From positions 62,001-126,000 of the IMG/VR virus record IMGVR_UViG_3300044911_002208: a DNA stretch of 64,000 nt; one strand, 5' to 3'. Origin of the DNA: a virus. Positions 23,567 through 31,053 of this stretch are shown in pieces. The stretch's first letter is position 1. Each line of letters begins with the position of its first letter. The notes below the pieces were generated by a model that did no database searches, was not told the origin of the DNA, and worked only from the letters and a program-made list of their open reading frames with translations. The position numbers and the translations under genes are program-made.

Positions 23567-24646
23567 CTAAACAAATAACTTTAATTTTTCTTCTATATTA
23601 GATTCAAAGTTTAAAATTTTATTTTCTACCCACACATTATAATGTTTTTTATTGTATTCCAATCTCTCATCAATTTCTGGATTATCATAAAAATTATTAT
23701 GTTTAAGAATATGTGAATTATTTTTTATACAAAGATCAACTTTTTTTTGATAGTCCATGTGATCAATTTTATCATATTCATAATCAATTATATCATCAAA
23801 CATATCAAACCCATCCATTTTAAGATTTTCAATAATATTCATATATCCAATAATTAAAGGCAATCTTTTTGTTAAAAATGGAGTAGAAGTTTTTTCAGTA
23901 TATAGTGGTCTTAATGATTCTTCTATTTTATCGTAATTAAATGACTCCACAGTTAAAAAAATATTTCCTGGAATATTTTTATCAATATAAAGAATATTTA
24001 CTAAATTTTTATCTTGATAATATTTATGACCTTCATCATAATAAAATTTATCAAAAAATTTATCTTCAAATATATGGTTTTTGACTTCACCATTTAAATC
24101 GAGAAAAAATTGTCCACATGCAGTAACATATCCCTCAGGTAACAAATTATAATCATTTAATCTATACAATAGAAATTCTCTAACTTGATTTTTTGTACCA
24201 TTCAATGAACAAAATGATACATCTTTTATTTTATCACCTACTAAAGATTTTCTTATTCTGAAAGACCCATAATAAAAATTAATAACTTCCAATAATGGTT
24301 CAAATATATAATTTTTTATTCCATACTTTTCAAAATAGTCTGCAAATATTTGTGTTTTTACAATATAAATTATATTTTTATTTTTAGCATCTATTCTTTT
24401 TATAAACTCAAAAAATACTTCAAGTTTTTCGTATTGCTGCTCAAATTTCTCATCATCAATAAAAAAGATTGTATTATTACTTATTTTTTTTCCCAAAAAT
24501 AAACACATATTTTTAATATAATTATTTTTGTCACTTTCCAAAATATTACTAATATGGGATGAATATCTCAACATATCAAAAATTTTTATACTTTTTTTAT
24601 TATATTCAACTCTTTCACTTGTCAATATTTTAAATAATTTTTTCAT
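23567..24646 (-). CDS. Putative glycosyltransferase-like protein, 359 aa
   Basis: First gene of the late glycan operon. The C-terminal half has a pattern I associate with a group of phage and bacterial glycosyltransferase-like proteins: SLNGTKNQVREFLLYRL, then LYTEKTSTPFLTKRLPLIIG and MDGFDMFDDIIDYEYDKID (TEKT-x-PF followed by GF-x-F-x-x-x-ID). The N-terminal half is not recognised. The start is ATG 24646; a TTG one codon further is unlikely. A perfect CTATAAATA late promoter is 25 bases upstream. Very AT-rich codons, like the rest of the island. Confidence 0.68.
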   Translation of the reverse strand: MKKLFKILTSERVEYNKKSIKIFDMLRYSSHISNILESDKNNYIKNMCLFLGKKISNNTIFFIDDEKFEQQYEKLEVFFEFIKRIDAKNKNIIYIVKTQIFADYFEKYGIKNYIFEPLLEVINFYYGSFRIRKSLVGDKIKDVSFCSLNGTKNQVREFLLYRLNDYNLLPEGYVTACGQFFLDLNGEVKNHIFEDKFFDKFYYDEGHKYYQDKNLVNILYIDKNIPGNIFLTVESFNYDKIEESLRPLYTEKTSTPFLTKRLPLIIGYMNIIENLKMDGFDMFDDIIDYEYDKIDHMDYQKKVDLCIKNNSHILKHNNFYDNPEIDERLEYNKKHYNVWVENKILNFESNIEEKLKLFV

Positions 24647-24670
24647 CAATTATATTTTTATTCGTGATTT

Positions 24671-24679
24671 TATTTATAG
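24671..24679 (-). promoter_or_regulatory. Late promoter (CTATAAATA) of the glycan operon
   Basis: The minus strand reads CTATAAATA, the full T4 late consensus core, 25 bases before the ATG at 24646. It sits between the gp41 terminator and the first gene of the 24.6-14.4 kb island. Confidence 0.85.
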
Positions 24680-24684
24680 GTAAT

Positions 24685-24715
24685 AAAAAAGGTAAAGAAC
24701 ATATAATTCTTTACC
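24685..24715 (-). terminator. Terminator after gene 41
   Basis: The stem GGTAAAGAA / TTCTTTACC (24691-24699 and 24707-24715) is followed on the minus strand by six T. It separates the replication operon from the glycan operon. Confidence 0.85.
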
Positions 24716-24723
24716 AAACAATA

Positions 24724-26100
24724 TTAAAATTTAAACCCATTAAATTTTTCTTTTTTTAATGTTTTATCTTCATTAGATTCTGAATACTCAGTATTATCAA
24801 CGATATCATTTTGAGCAGATTGTTCACAATCATACAATCTCATTTTTGCCCTATCAATACCAACAATAAACCGCTTATAAATTGTTGGATCATTATAACG
24901 ATTCTTCAATTGTTTAACCATAATTTGACCTAAATTCTCCAACTCTTCAGTGCTAATAAGGGCAAACATAAGATCAGCAGTAGCAGGGAGACCAAAGGAC
25001 TCACTAGTATCAGTAAGTTCAACATCAGAGTTGCCATAACCACTGCGGGTAGTCTGGGTAGCAGAGACAATGGGAACATTGAATTCCACTGCCAAACCGC
25101 GAAGTTCTTCTGCAATTGACTTAATATACGAATAAGAATTGACAGAGCTATTTGCCTTATGCCTAGAGGAAGCACAAATATTAAGGTAGTCAATAAAAAT
25201 AATATCAGGTCTAAATGATTTCTTAAGAGCAAGTTCATTAAGAAGTGCCTTGAAGTGACCAGAATGTGCAGAAGCAGTTGGATACTCTTTAATGATTAAA
25301 GATCCTTGTGTCTTATTTGCAAGTGTATTAACTTTACTTTCAAACATTGCTTTTGGCAATTCTGACAATTGTTGAATAGGAACATTCAATAAATTAGCAT
25401 CAATTCTTTCGGCAATTTTTTCTTCTGCCATTTCAAGAGTAATGTACAACACATTTTTACCTTGAACTAAAACCGAAGATGCCACATGACACATAAAAAG
25501 AGATTTACCAACACCAGTTCCTGCCAAAGCAATATTCAAAGTTTTATTGGGGAGTCCTCCTTTAGTAATTTTATTAAAATATTCTAAATCAAACTCTATT
25601 TTATCTTCTTTCCTATGATAATAATCATATCGTTCTTCATAATTTAATAGATAATCATGACCAATATTATTATCAAAAGATACTGCTAAAGCGTCAGATA
25701 AAATTGAAGGAATAGCATCTCGGTTCTTCTTTTCATCTTTACCATCAGCAATATAAATTGATTCCATCAAAGCCAAATAAATGGCACGATCTCTACACCA
25801 TTTTTCAGTGATGTCAATTAACCACTTTTGATCGGATGGTTGATAATCGAATGAATTAATTAAAGAAGTTAAAGATTTAATATCACTTTCATTTATATCT
25901 TTTCTATTAGATATTTCAATTAAAAGAGATTCTGTTGTAATTTGAGAATTATATTTTAAAATAAATTTTACAGTTTCTTCAAAAATAATTTTTTGGGAAT
26001 TATCTTCAAAATATTCTAGATTTATAAAAGGTATTACTTTTCGAGAATAGTCTTCATTAAATATTAAATTTTTTAAAACTGTAAGTTCAACACTTTCCAT
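24724..26100 (-). CDS. gp41: Replicative DNA helicase (T4 gp41 homologue)
   Basis: DnaB-type hexameric 5'-3' helicase of the phage replisome, partner of primase gp61. Walker A is GTGVGKSLFM (about residues 193-202) in ALAGTGVGKSLF, Walker B is DIIFIDYLNIC, and SATQTTRSGYGN and RFIVGIDRAKMRLYD mark the C-terminal RecA-like domain. The N-terminal 150 residues are the helical DnaB-N-like region. At 458 aa it matches T4 gp41 (475). It follows uvsX after 22 bases and ends at a strong terminator, closing the gp43-uvsX-gp41 operon. Confidence 0.97.
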   Translation of the reverse strand: MESVELTVLKNLIFNEDYSRKVIPFINLEYFEDNSQKIIFEETVKFILKYNSQITTESLLIEISNRKDINESDIKSLTSLINSFDYQPSDQKWLIDITEKWCRDRAIYLALMESIYIADGKDEKKNRDAIPSILSDALAVSFDNNIGHDYLLNYEERYDYYHRKEDKIEFDLEYFNKITKGGLPNKTLNIALAGTGVGKSLFMCHVASSVLVQGKNVLYITLEMAEEKIAERIDANLLNVPIQQLSELPKAMFESKVNTLANKTQGSLIIKEYPTASAHSGHFKALLNELALKKSFRPDIIFIDYLNICASSRHKANSSVNSYSYIKSIAEELRGLAVEFNVPIVSATQTTRSGYGNSDVELTDTSESFGLPATADLMFALISTEELENLGQIMVKQLKNRYNDPTIYKRFIVGIDRAKMRLYDCEQSAQNDIVDNTEYSESNEDKTLKKEKFNGFKF

Positions 26101-26122
26101 TTATAAGAACCATAAAAAATAA

Positions 26123-27124
26123 TCAACCGTAACTAAACTCTTCCCTTGCAATCTCATCAAGTTTTTGCATTACTTCTTCAGTAAAGTATTCCTCTGGGTT
26201 TGCAAGAATTTGCTTAGCATAAATTTTCTTACCATCCATCTCATAGCGTCCTGCTACATTCTTCCAGAGTCCACCAATCTCACCAAGTTCCAAAAGACCA
26301 TAGTAACGATCAAGGCCCCGCTCATCATAATACAAACGGACTTCAACATCTTTGTTCTCCTTACTCAAACGTGATTTAGCAGTCTTAGCTTTGATAATAT
26401 TGCCGACCACTTCTGTTCCATCCTTCTCTTTCTTTTTGCTGAGATAAATGATCGTACTTGCTGCGTATTTGAGTCCAGAACCTCCACCCATTTCTTTCGT
26501 TGGTACGTAAGCTCCGATGACATCGTATGTATGATTTGTGACAATGAGTGGAACATTTGCCTGTCCTAGTTTAAGAGTTAACATTCGGAATGCACCTTTA
26601 ACAAGTTGCGATTTAGTCATGTCACGAACTTGTTTATCGTTGAGTGCATCAGTGATTTCTTTCTCAGTCGAAAGCATTCCTAAAGAGTCTAACACAAACA
26701 TGCACGGTCTGCGTTCTCCTTCAGGTTTTTTTAAGTACAGGTCTACTGCTTTGAGTGCCTTTCCACGAAACTCTTCAATAGTAACAACATTGACAACCAC
26801 AAGACGAGAAGTATCAATTCCACGAGATTCAATCAAAGATTTAGTAATAGCAGCCTCAGTGTCAAAGTAGAGACAGTAACCATCGGGATGAGTATCAAGA
26901 AAGTTCTTAACCACGGCGAGAGAGAAAAAAGTCTTTCCAGTAGAAGACTCTCCAGCAATAGCAGTAATCTTATTCCCAGATACACCACCAAATACACTAC
27001 CTGAAACCAGTGCATTAAAAATGTATGAACCCGTATCAACATAAGTTTCAGTCTCATTAATATCAGAAGCAAGTTGTGTATACTCACCACCAATTTCTTT
27101 TACAATATCTTTAAGAAAGTCCAT
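26123..27124 (-). CDS. uvsX: RecA-like recombinase (T4 UvsX homologue)
   Basis: Strand-exchange protein for recombination-dependent replication and repair. Walker A is AGESSTGKTFFSLAV (near residue 60), Walker B is PCMFVLDSLGMLS, and the L2/C-terminal region contains MGGGSGLKYAASTIIYLSKK. At 333 aa it is shorter than T4 UvsX (391), as usual in cyanophages. The ATG at 27124 is preferred over a GTG one codon earlier because it overlaps the stop of the upstream 43-aa gene (TGATG), giving translational coupling. It acts with UvsY, encoded at 46188-46625. Confidence 0.97.
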   Translation of the reverse strand: MDFLKDIVKEIGGEYTQLASDINETETYVDTGSYIFNALVSGSVFGGVSGNKITAIAGESSTGKTFFSLAVVKNFLDTHPDGYCLYFDTEAAITKSLIESRGIDTSRLVVVNVVTIEEFRGKALKAVDLYLKKPEGERRPCMFVLDSLGMLSTEKEITDALNDKQVRDMTKSQLVKGAFRMLTLKLGQANVPLIVTNHTYDVIGAYVPTKEMGGGSGLKYAASTIIYLSKKKEKDGTEVVGNIIKAKTAKSRLSKENKDVEVRLYYDERGLDRYYGLLELGEIGGLWKNVAGRYEMDGKKIYAKQILANPEEYFTEEVMQKLDEIAREEFSYG

Positions 27125-27255
27125 CACTTATCTCCAATAAAAACATAATCTGAATGTTGAGATTTAAACATCTCTACTGCCTCTTCAGTTTTAAAAAACT
27201 TAAAAAGTGTTGTGTTTGGAAACTCTTTAATATAATAATTCAGTTTAATCATCAT
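27124..27255 (-). CDS. Small protein upstream of uvsX, 43 aa
   Basis: The frame reads MMIKLNYYIKEFPNTTLFKF and ends QHSDYVFIGDK. Its ATG overlaps the stop of the preceding 54-aa gene (ATGA) and its stop overlaps the uvsX ATG (TGATG), so ribosomes can pass through all three genes. The second Met is an alternative start. No motif is recognised. It is likely real because it fills the gap exactly and continues the coupling chain. Confidence 0.7.
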   Translation of the reverse strand: MMIKLNYYIKEFPNTTLFKFFKTEEAVEMFKSQHSDYVFIGDK

Positions 27256-27416
27256 GCCACCATCCCGTATTCTTCACGAAGTATTTTTTTATAAGGAAGT
27301 CCCTGTTCTCTTAGTTCCTTCACAAGTTTAAGTTTTTGATATAAAGCAGTATCCCCACCAAGAGTCATTGCTTTAACAATAGTATTCAATTCTTCATCAT
27401 TAATAGGCAAATCCAT
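27252..27416 (-). CDS. Small conserved protein, 54 aa
   Basis: The frame reads MDLPINDEELNTIVKAMTLG and ends LREEYGMVA. The central part is helical and charged (LYQKLKLVKELREQGLPYKK). The gene is embedded in a coupling chain: its ATG overlaps the stop of the 65-aa gene (TAATG) and its stop overlaps the next ATG. I recall closely similar small proteins next to uvsX in T4-like cyanophages; their function is unknown. A replication or recombination accessory role is only suggested by context. Confidence 0.8.
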   Translation of the reverse strand: MDLPINDEELNTIVKAMTLGGDTALYQKLKLVKELREQGLPYKKILREEYGMVA

Positions 27417-27613
27417 TAATCATTCCACCGTAAAGTTTTTAAATATTGTAAAATATTTTCACGAACATCCATCAATTCATGAAAACATTTTTGATCGTGA
27501 GCACACTGCCTAAGTTCGCTATCAGCTTTATATACTGATTCGACAAATATATCTAATCCCCTGTTCCATTTATCTTTTTTAGATTCATCATCTTTATTAT
27601 TTTTATTTGTCAT
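27416..27613 (-). CDS. Small hypothetical protein, 65 aa
   Basis: The start is taken as MTNKNNKDDESKKDKWNR (27613), which overlaps the gp43 stop by four bases; the open frame extends 14 codons upstream within gp43. The protein has a charged N-terminus followed by a helical part with two Cys (ELRQCAHDQKCFHELMDVRENI). It lies between DNA polymerase and the 54-aa gene in the coupled replication operon. Not recognised otherwise. Confidence 0.75.
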   Translation of the reverse strand: MTNKNNKDDESKKDKWNRGLDIFVESVYKADSELRQCAHDQKCFHELMDVRENILQYLKTLRWND

Positions 27614-30105
27614 GTGAAAAAAGATTCTAAGGTATTTATTTTTTCGACTTGCCACCCAATAGCATCTAAAATAGATCTAAATGGTTCCAAAAAAGCCTTC
27701 TCAAATTGTAAGTCATAGTCAATATACTTGTCAAGACCCAATTCTTTTGGAAATTCTTGTATGAACGATATAATATTTTCTCTAATAATATTGGGTTTTT
27801 TTAAGTAAATAAATTTTACCTTTTCACCATTACCAATAAGAGAATATTTATTAGTTAATTTTTTTTCTTTAATATAATGATTGAACAATAATGCTCCACG
27901 AATATGAACAGGTGTACCCTTTATATAAATGTCTGATGATGATCGATATTTACGAACATCAGATGCACTTCTTGGAAATGCAATTTGTTCTGGAGGAAGA
28001 GTTTTAAATAACGTTCTACATTCATCAATATATTCAATAACATCATCTTCTGTCCCACTCATCATTATCTTAAACCCATCTTTAAACATTTTTCTACATG
28101 GAGCTGGAGTAGAAGATTTAATTGCCTCAATACCCTTAATTTTAAGTTTAGGTTCTTCATATCGAACACCTTCACTATCCCAAACATTAAGAATATAACG
28201 TTTTTTAGCAGTCCAAATTCCACGTTCAGCAACACATTCACGCTTCATAAACATTTTTTGCTCATAAGCATTTACATATTCAGCCAATTCTTGGTAAGAA
28301 CTTTCAATATATTTTTCAAATTCCACTTGACAGACCTTATCAAGGAATGAAACAATGCCTTGAGTAGTTTTTTCTCTTCCTTTGAATACATTTTCAACCA
28401 AAGGACCCATATTAATATAAAGAGAATCAGTATCTGAAGCAATAACATAATCAACATCTCCTGTCTTAAGAATTTTGTTCAGATAGGCGTTCATCTTATT
28501 CATAATCCACTGAATAGAAACCTGTCCTGATAATGTAATAGCTTCAGCATTTGCTAATTTAAAATAACGAAAGTACTGATTGCCGATAGCACCATAAGCA
28601 GAGTTAAGTTGAATCTTCCTCGCCATTTGGATGTTATTGCATCTTGCAATCTCTTTTTCCAACTCTTTCGTATTTTTCTTTTCATATTCCTGTTCCGCAG
28701 CAAGCATTTTTTTCTTAAATACCACACGTTCAGTATAAATTTTCTCCATAAGTTCGGGAAGAAATCCACGAACGTCTTTTCGATACATTGCCCCATTTGC
28801 ACATACCGCAAAATCTTTATATGAGTCAAATGATAATTCTTTATTAAGAATTTTATCTACATTTACTGTAGGGTGGCGATTATCTAAAAGAGTTTCTGGA
28901 GAAATATTATATTGCATAATAAGGTGTGGATACAGTGAGTTAAGGTCAAAACTCACAACCCAATCATAAGCACCAGGAATTGGTTCTTTCACATAAGCAC
29001 CAGCATATTTGGAATCTTTATCAGATCTTTCATTTGGAGGAATTACAATATTTCTCTTTTTGAGATAGTTGTAAATGATAGTGTCCCACATCCTAACCTG
29101 AGAAAATACATCCTCATAGTTTACTTTGGCGTCATATGCCATAGTAAGTGCAAGTTCAATCAATTTCATCTTGTCTTCCAAACGGTCAACAAGTTCTACG
29201 TCGATGATGTTGTATTCCACAAACTTCTGCCAACCTTTGGTATAGAAGTCCTTGAACGTATCAAACTCAGAGTGGTCCAGTTTTTTCTGGCCAAGTTCAA
29301 CTTCGGCAATATAATCAAGTCTGTATGATTCCTGTGCCTTGTAAGTGAATTTTTTATAAAGGTCAAGATAGTCTAACTGAGAGATGCCTCCAATATCATA
29401 AGAAATATTTTTACGACCAGAAATATAAACTTCATCCTCAGTCACCAGACCCCACGGCGACATACGTTTCATTAACTTTTCACCAAGAACACGATCTAAA
29501 CGACGAACTAGGTATGGAATATCATAAAGTTTACTGTTCCACCCAGTCACAACTTCTGGAGTATTATCCATCCACCAATGAATAAAATCATTTAAAAGAT
29601 CGTATTCGTTGTTAAATTGTCGATATGTAACTTTATTGCGATTATGCTTAAATGGTCCCATACCCCAAGTAATAATTTCCTTGGTTGTATAATCCTGCAA
29701 AGTAATAAGTAGAACTTCTTCTGCAGCATTTTCTACATCAGGAAATCCATTTTCTGATGCAACCTCAATATCTAAGGTCATTAATTTGATTTTACTAATA
29801 TCAAATTTAATTTCATCCTCAGAATAATTTTCTGAGATATATTGATAGATATACCTCTCATTTCCGTAAATTTTAAATCCCTCTACACCATCATATTTTT
29901 TTATAAACTCCCTACAATCACGAACAAAACCTGGATGAATTTTTTCTACATATTCACCATTTAAGGTTTTATAGTTAGTTTTTTTATTTGAAGGCACAAA
30001 AAGAGTCGGGGCAAATTTCTCACGGATCATGAAATGATTTCCATTTTCATAACCACGAACAAGAAATTGATCCCCGACCATCTGAACGTTGGTGTAAAAC
30101 CTCAT
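27610..30105 (-). CDS. gp43: DNA polymerase, family B (T4 gp43 homologue)
   Basis: Replicative polymerase with 3'-5' exonuclease. Exonuclease motif I is MTLDIEVASE and motif II is around VTGWNSKLYDIPYLV. Polymerase motif A is SFDLNSLYPHLI, motif B is KIQLNSAYGAIGNQY and motif C is ASDTDSLYINM. At 831 aa it is slightly shorter than T4 gp43 (898), and intact with no intein or split. It starts at MRFYTNVQMVGDQF, overlapping the stop of the upstream Sm-like gene by one base, so translation is coupled. It works with clamp gp45 and loader gp44/62 encoded at 32.1-36.5 kb. Confidence 0.98.
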   Translation of the reverse strand: MRFYTNVQMVGDQFLVRGYENGNHFMIREKFAPTLFVPSNKKTNYKTLNGEYVEKIHPGFVRDCREFIKKYDGVEGFKIYGNERYIYQYISENYSEDEIKFDISKIKLMTLDIEVASENGFPDVENAAEEVLLITLQDYTTKEIITWGMGPFKHNRNKVTYRQFNNEYDLLNDFIHWWMDNTPEVVTGWNSKLYDIPYLVRRLDRVLGEKLMKRMSPWGLVTEDEVYISGRKNISYDIGGISQLDYLDLYKKFTYKAQESYRLDYIAEVELGQKKLDHSEFDTFKDFYTKGWQKFVEYNIIDVELVDRLEDKMKLIELALTMAYDAKVNYEDVFSQVRMWDTIIYNYLKKRNIVIPPNERSDKDSKYAGAYVKEPIPGAYDWVVSFDLNSLYPHLIMQYNISPETLLDNRHPTVNVDKILNKELSFDSYKDFAVCANGAMYRKDVRGFLPELMEKIYTERVVFKKKMLAAEQEYEKKNTKELEKEIARCNNIQMARKIQLNSAYGAIGNQYFRYFKLANAEAITLSGQVSIQWIMNKMNAYLNKILKTGDVDYVIASDTDSLYINMGPLVENVFKGREKTTQGIVSFLDKVCQVEFEKYIESSYQELAEYVNAYEQKMFMKRECVAERGIWTAKKRYILNVWDSEGVRYEEPKLKIKGIEAIKSSTPAPCRKMFKDGFKIMMSGTEDDVIEYIDECRTLFKTLPPEQIAFPRSASDVRKYRSSSDIYIKGTPVHIRGALLFNHYIKEKKLTNKYSLIGNGEKVKFIYLKKPNIIRENIISFIQEFPKELGLDKYIDYDLQFEKAFLEPFRSILDAIGWQVEKINTLESFFT

Positions 30106-30371
30106 TATTTCGTCAATTCTTCGTATAGTTCGATCAGTCTAGCAGTGGGATCGGCAATAGTCAAGATTTTATCCGAGTGAATCATAAATTCATTTTGTTT
30201 AGTATACCCACTTAACCAAGATTCTAAAGTTGGTGCCATTCCATCAATTTGAGGTTTTTTAACTTCAAATGGATTACTTAGTTTACAATCTGGTTCTCCA
30301 AGTTCAGATGGAGATTCCTCAATTTTTGATATTAAAACAGTATTATCTAAAAATACTAATAACTTAATCAT
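30105..30371 (-). CDS. Sm-like small protein A (cyanophage family), 88 aa
   Basis: The frame starts MIKLLVFLDNTVLISKIEE, continues CKLSNPFEV, ESWLSGY and DKILTIADP, and ends LYEELTK. The strand order and the NPF-x-V, ESWL and T-I-x-x-P positions match three other small proteins in this window (30371-30724, 33416-33703, 44325-44726), which I read as one Sm/Hfq-like beta-barrel family of cyanophages. The start is ATG 30371, overlapping the stop of the preceding gene (TAATG). An RNA-binding or multimerising role in regulation is possible but not shown. Confidence 0.75.
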   Translation of the reverse strand: MIKLLVFLDNTVLISKIEESPSELGEPDCKLSNPFEVKKPQIDGMAPTLESWLSGYTKQNEFMIHSDKILTIADPTARLIELYEELTK

Positions 30372-30724
30372 TATTGACACTCCTCACAATTATCTTTTAA
30401 AACTATATTTTGTTCTTCGACTTCTTCAGTAGTTCTTAAAATATCAGTTTGATACATCAATTTAAGTTCATCTACTGGTTCAGAAAGAGTAACTATCCAG
30501 TCAGTTGGAACTGGAAATCTAATTCCTTTACCTAAAGGTATCCACGGGGAAAGTTTAATATCAAATGATGCCCCACCAGTTTCTTTATTAAGGTTTAATT
30601 CTGTAATTTTTACTACACATGGTTTTACTAAGAAATATCCAACTACTCTATTGTCAAGGATCATTTCTTCAACTTTTGCAATAATCTGTTCACCTGTTTT
30701 TACTACTGCCAATTTAATAGACAT
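30371..30724 (-). CDS. Sm-like small protein B, 117 aa
   Basis: The frame starts MSIKLAVVKTGEQIIAKVEE (30724). It continues FLVKPCVVKITE, SPWIPLGKGIRFPVP and DWIVTLSEPVDELKLMYQ, then an acidic tail ending EECQ. The KTGEQIIAKVEE opening and the W-I-P and T-x-x-E-P positions align with the other Sm-like paralogues. It is the first gene of the replication operon behind a TTGACT-N16-TATAAT promoter with an extended -10, so it would be made early. The acidic Cys-containing tail distinguishes it. The sequence does not reveal a partner. Confidence 0.78.
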   Translation of the reverse strand: MSIKLAVVKTGEQIIAKVEEMILDNRVVGYFLVKPCVVKITELNLNKETGGASFDIKLSPWIPLGKGIRFPVPTDWIVTLSEPVDELKLMYQTDILRTTEEVEEQNIVLKDNCEECQ

Positions 30725-30754
30725 AATTATTTTTAAATAAAACTTTTTACTAAA

Positions 30755-30782
30755 ATTATAGCACAAATAAAAAGGGAGTCAA
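30755..30782 (-). promoter_or_regulatory. Sigma-70 promoter of the gp43-uvsX-gp41 operon
   Basis: Minus strand: TTGACT (30777-30782), 16 bases, TATAAT (30755-30760) with TG at the extended -10 position. The predicted start is about 30748, 24 bases before the ATG. The -35 box is inside the terminator hairpin at 30771-30807. Confidence 0.8.
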
Positions 30783-30807
30783 TCTGGATTTTGCCAGAAC
30801 TCCCTTT
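30767..30807 (-). terminator. Terminator after the 59-aa gene
   Basis: AAAGGGAGT (30771-30779) pairs with ACTCCCTTT (30799-30807) and the inner TCTGG pairs with CCAGA, giving a long bulged hairpin followed on the minus strand by T-rich sequence. Confidence 0.78.
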
Positions 30808-30843
30808 GATAGCACCGACGATATTTGGGGTAGCCAATTCTAT

Positions 30844-31023
30844 TTATTCACCATCACCACCACCATCTCCACCATCACCTCCAGCACTAGATGCAGATCT
30901 TTTTGGAACTGCCCTACCAGCACCAACATTAGTCACTCTACCCTTATTATAAATTTTATGAGGTTTTGCCATTTTAAAACTTATAGTTTTAATCTCTGCA
31001 ATAAATTGCTGAAAGGTTTTCAT
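30844..31023 (-). CDS. 59-aa protein with T4-like capsid-targeting sequence
   Basis: The N-terminus MKTFQQFIAEIK is nearly the T4 internal-protein capsid-targeting sequence MKTYQEFIAE, with IAE|I as a candidate gp21 cut. The rest is basic (KMAKPHKIYNKGRVTNVGAG, VPKRSASS) and ends in a Gly/Asp-rich tail (AGGDGGDGGGDGE). A CTAAATA late promoter lies 24 bases upstream, AGAGATG precedes the ATG and a terminator follows, making a complete late cassette between the hsp20 and replication operons. Inference: a small internal head protein or peptide. An inner ATG at 30972 (MAKPHKIY) is an alternative start that would lack the tag. Confidence 0.78.
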   Translation of the reverse strand: MKTFQQFIAEIKTISFKMAKPHKIYNKGRVTNVGAGRAVPKRSASSAGGDGGDGGGDGE

Positions 31024-31046
31024 TTACATCTCTAAACAATTTTAAT

Positions 31047-31053
31047 TATTTAG
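31047..31053 (-). promoter_or_regulatory. Late promoter variant (CTAAATA)
   Basis: CTAAATA on the minus strand, 24 bases before the ATG at 31023, overlapping the hsp20 stop codon. Confidence 0.55.
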
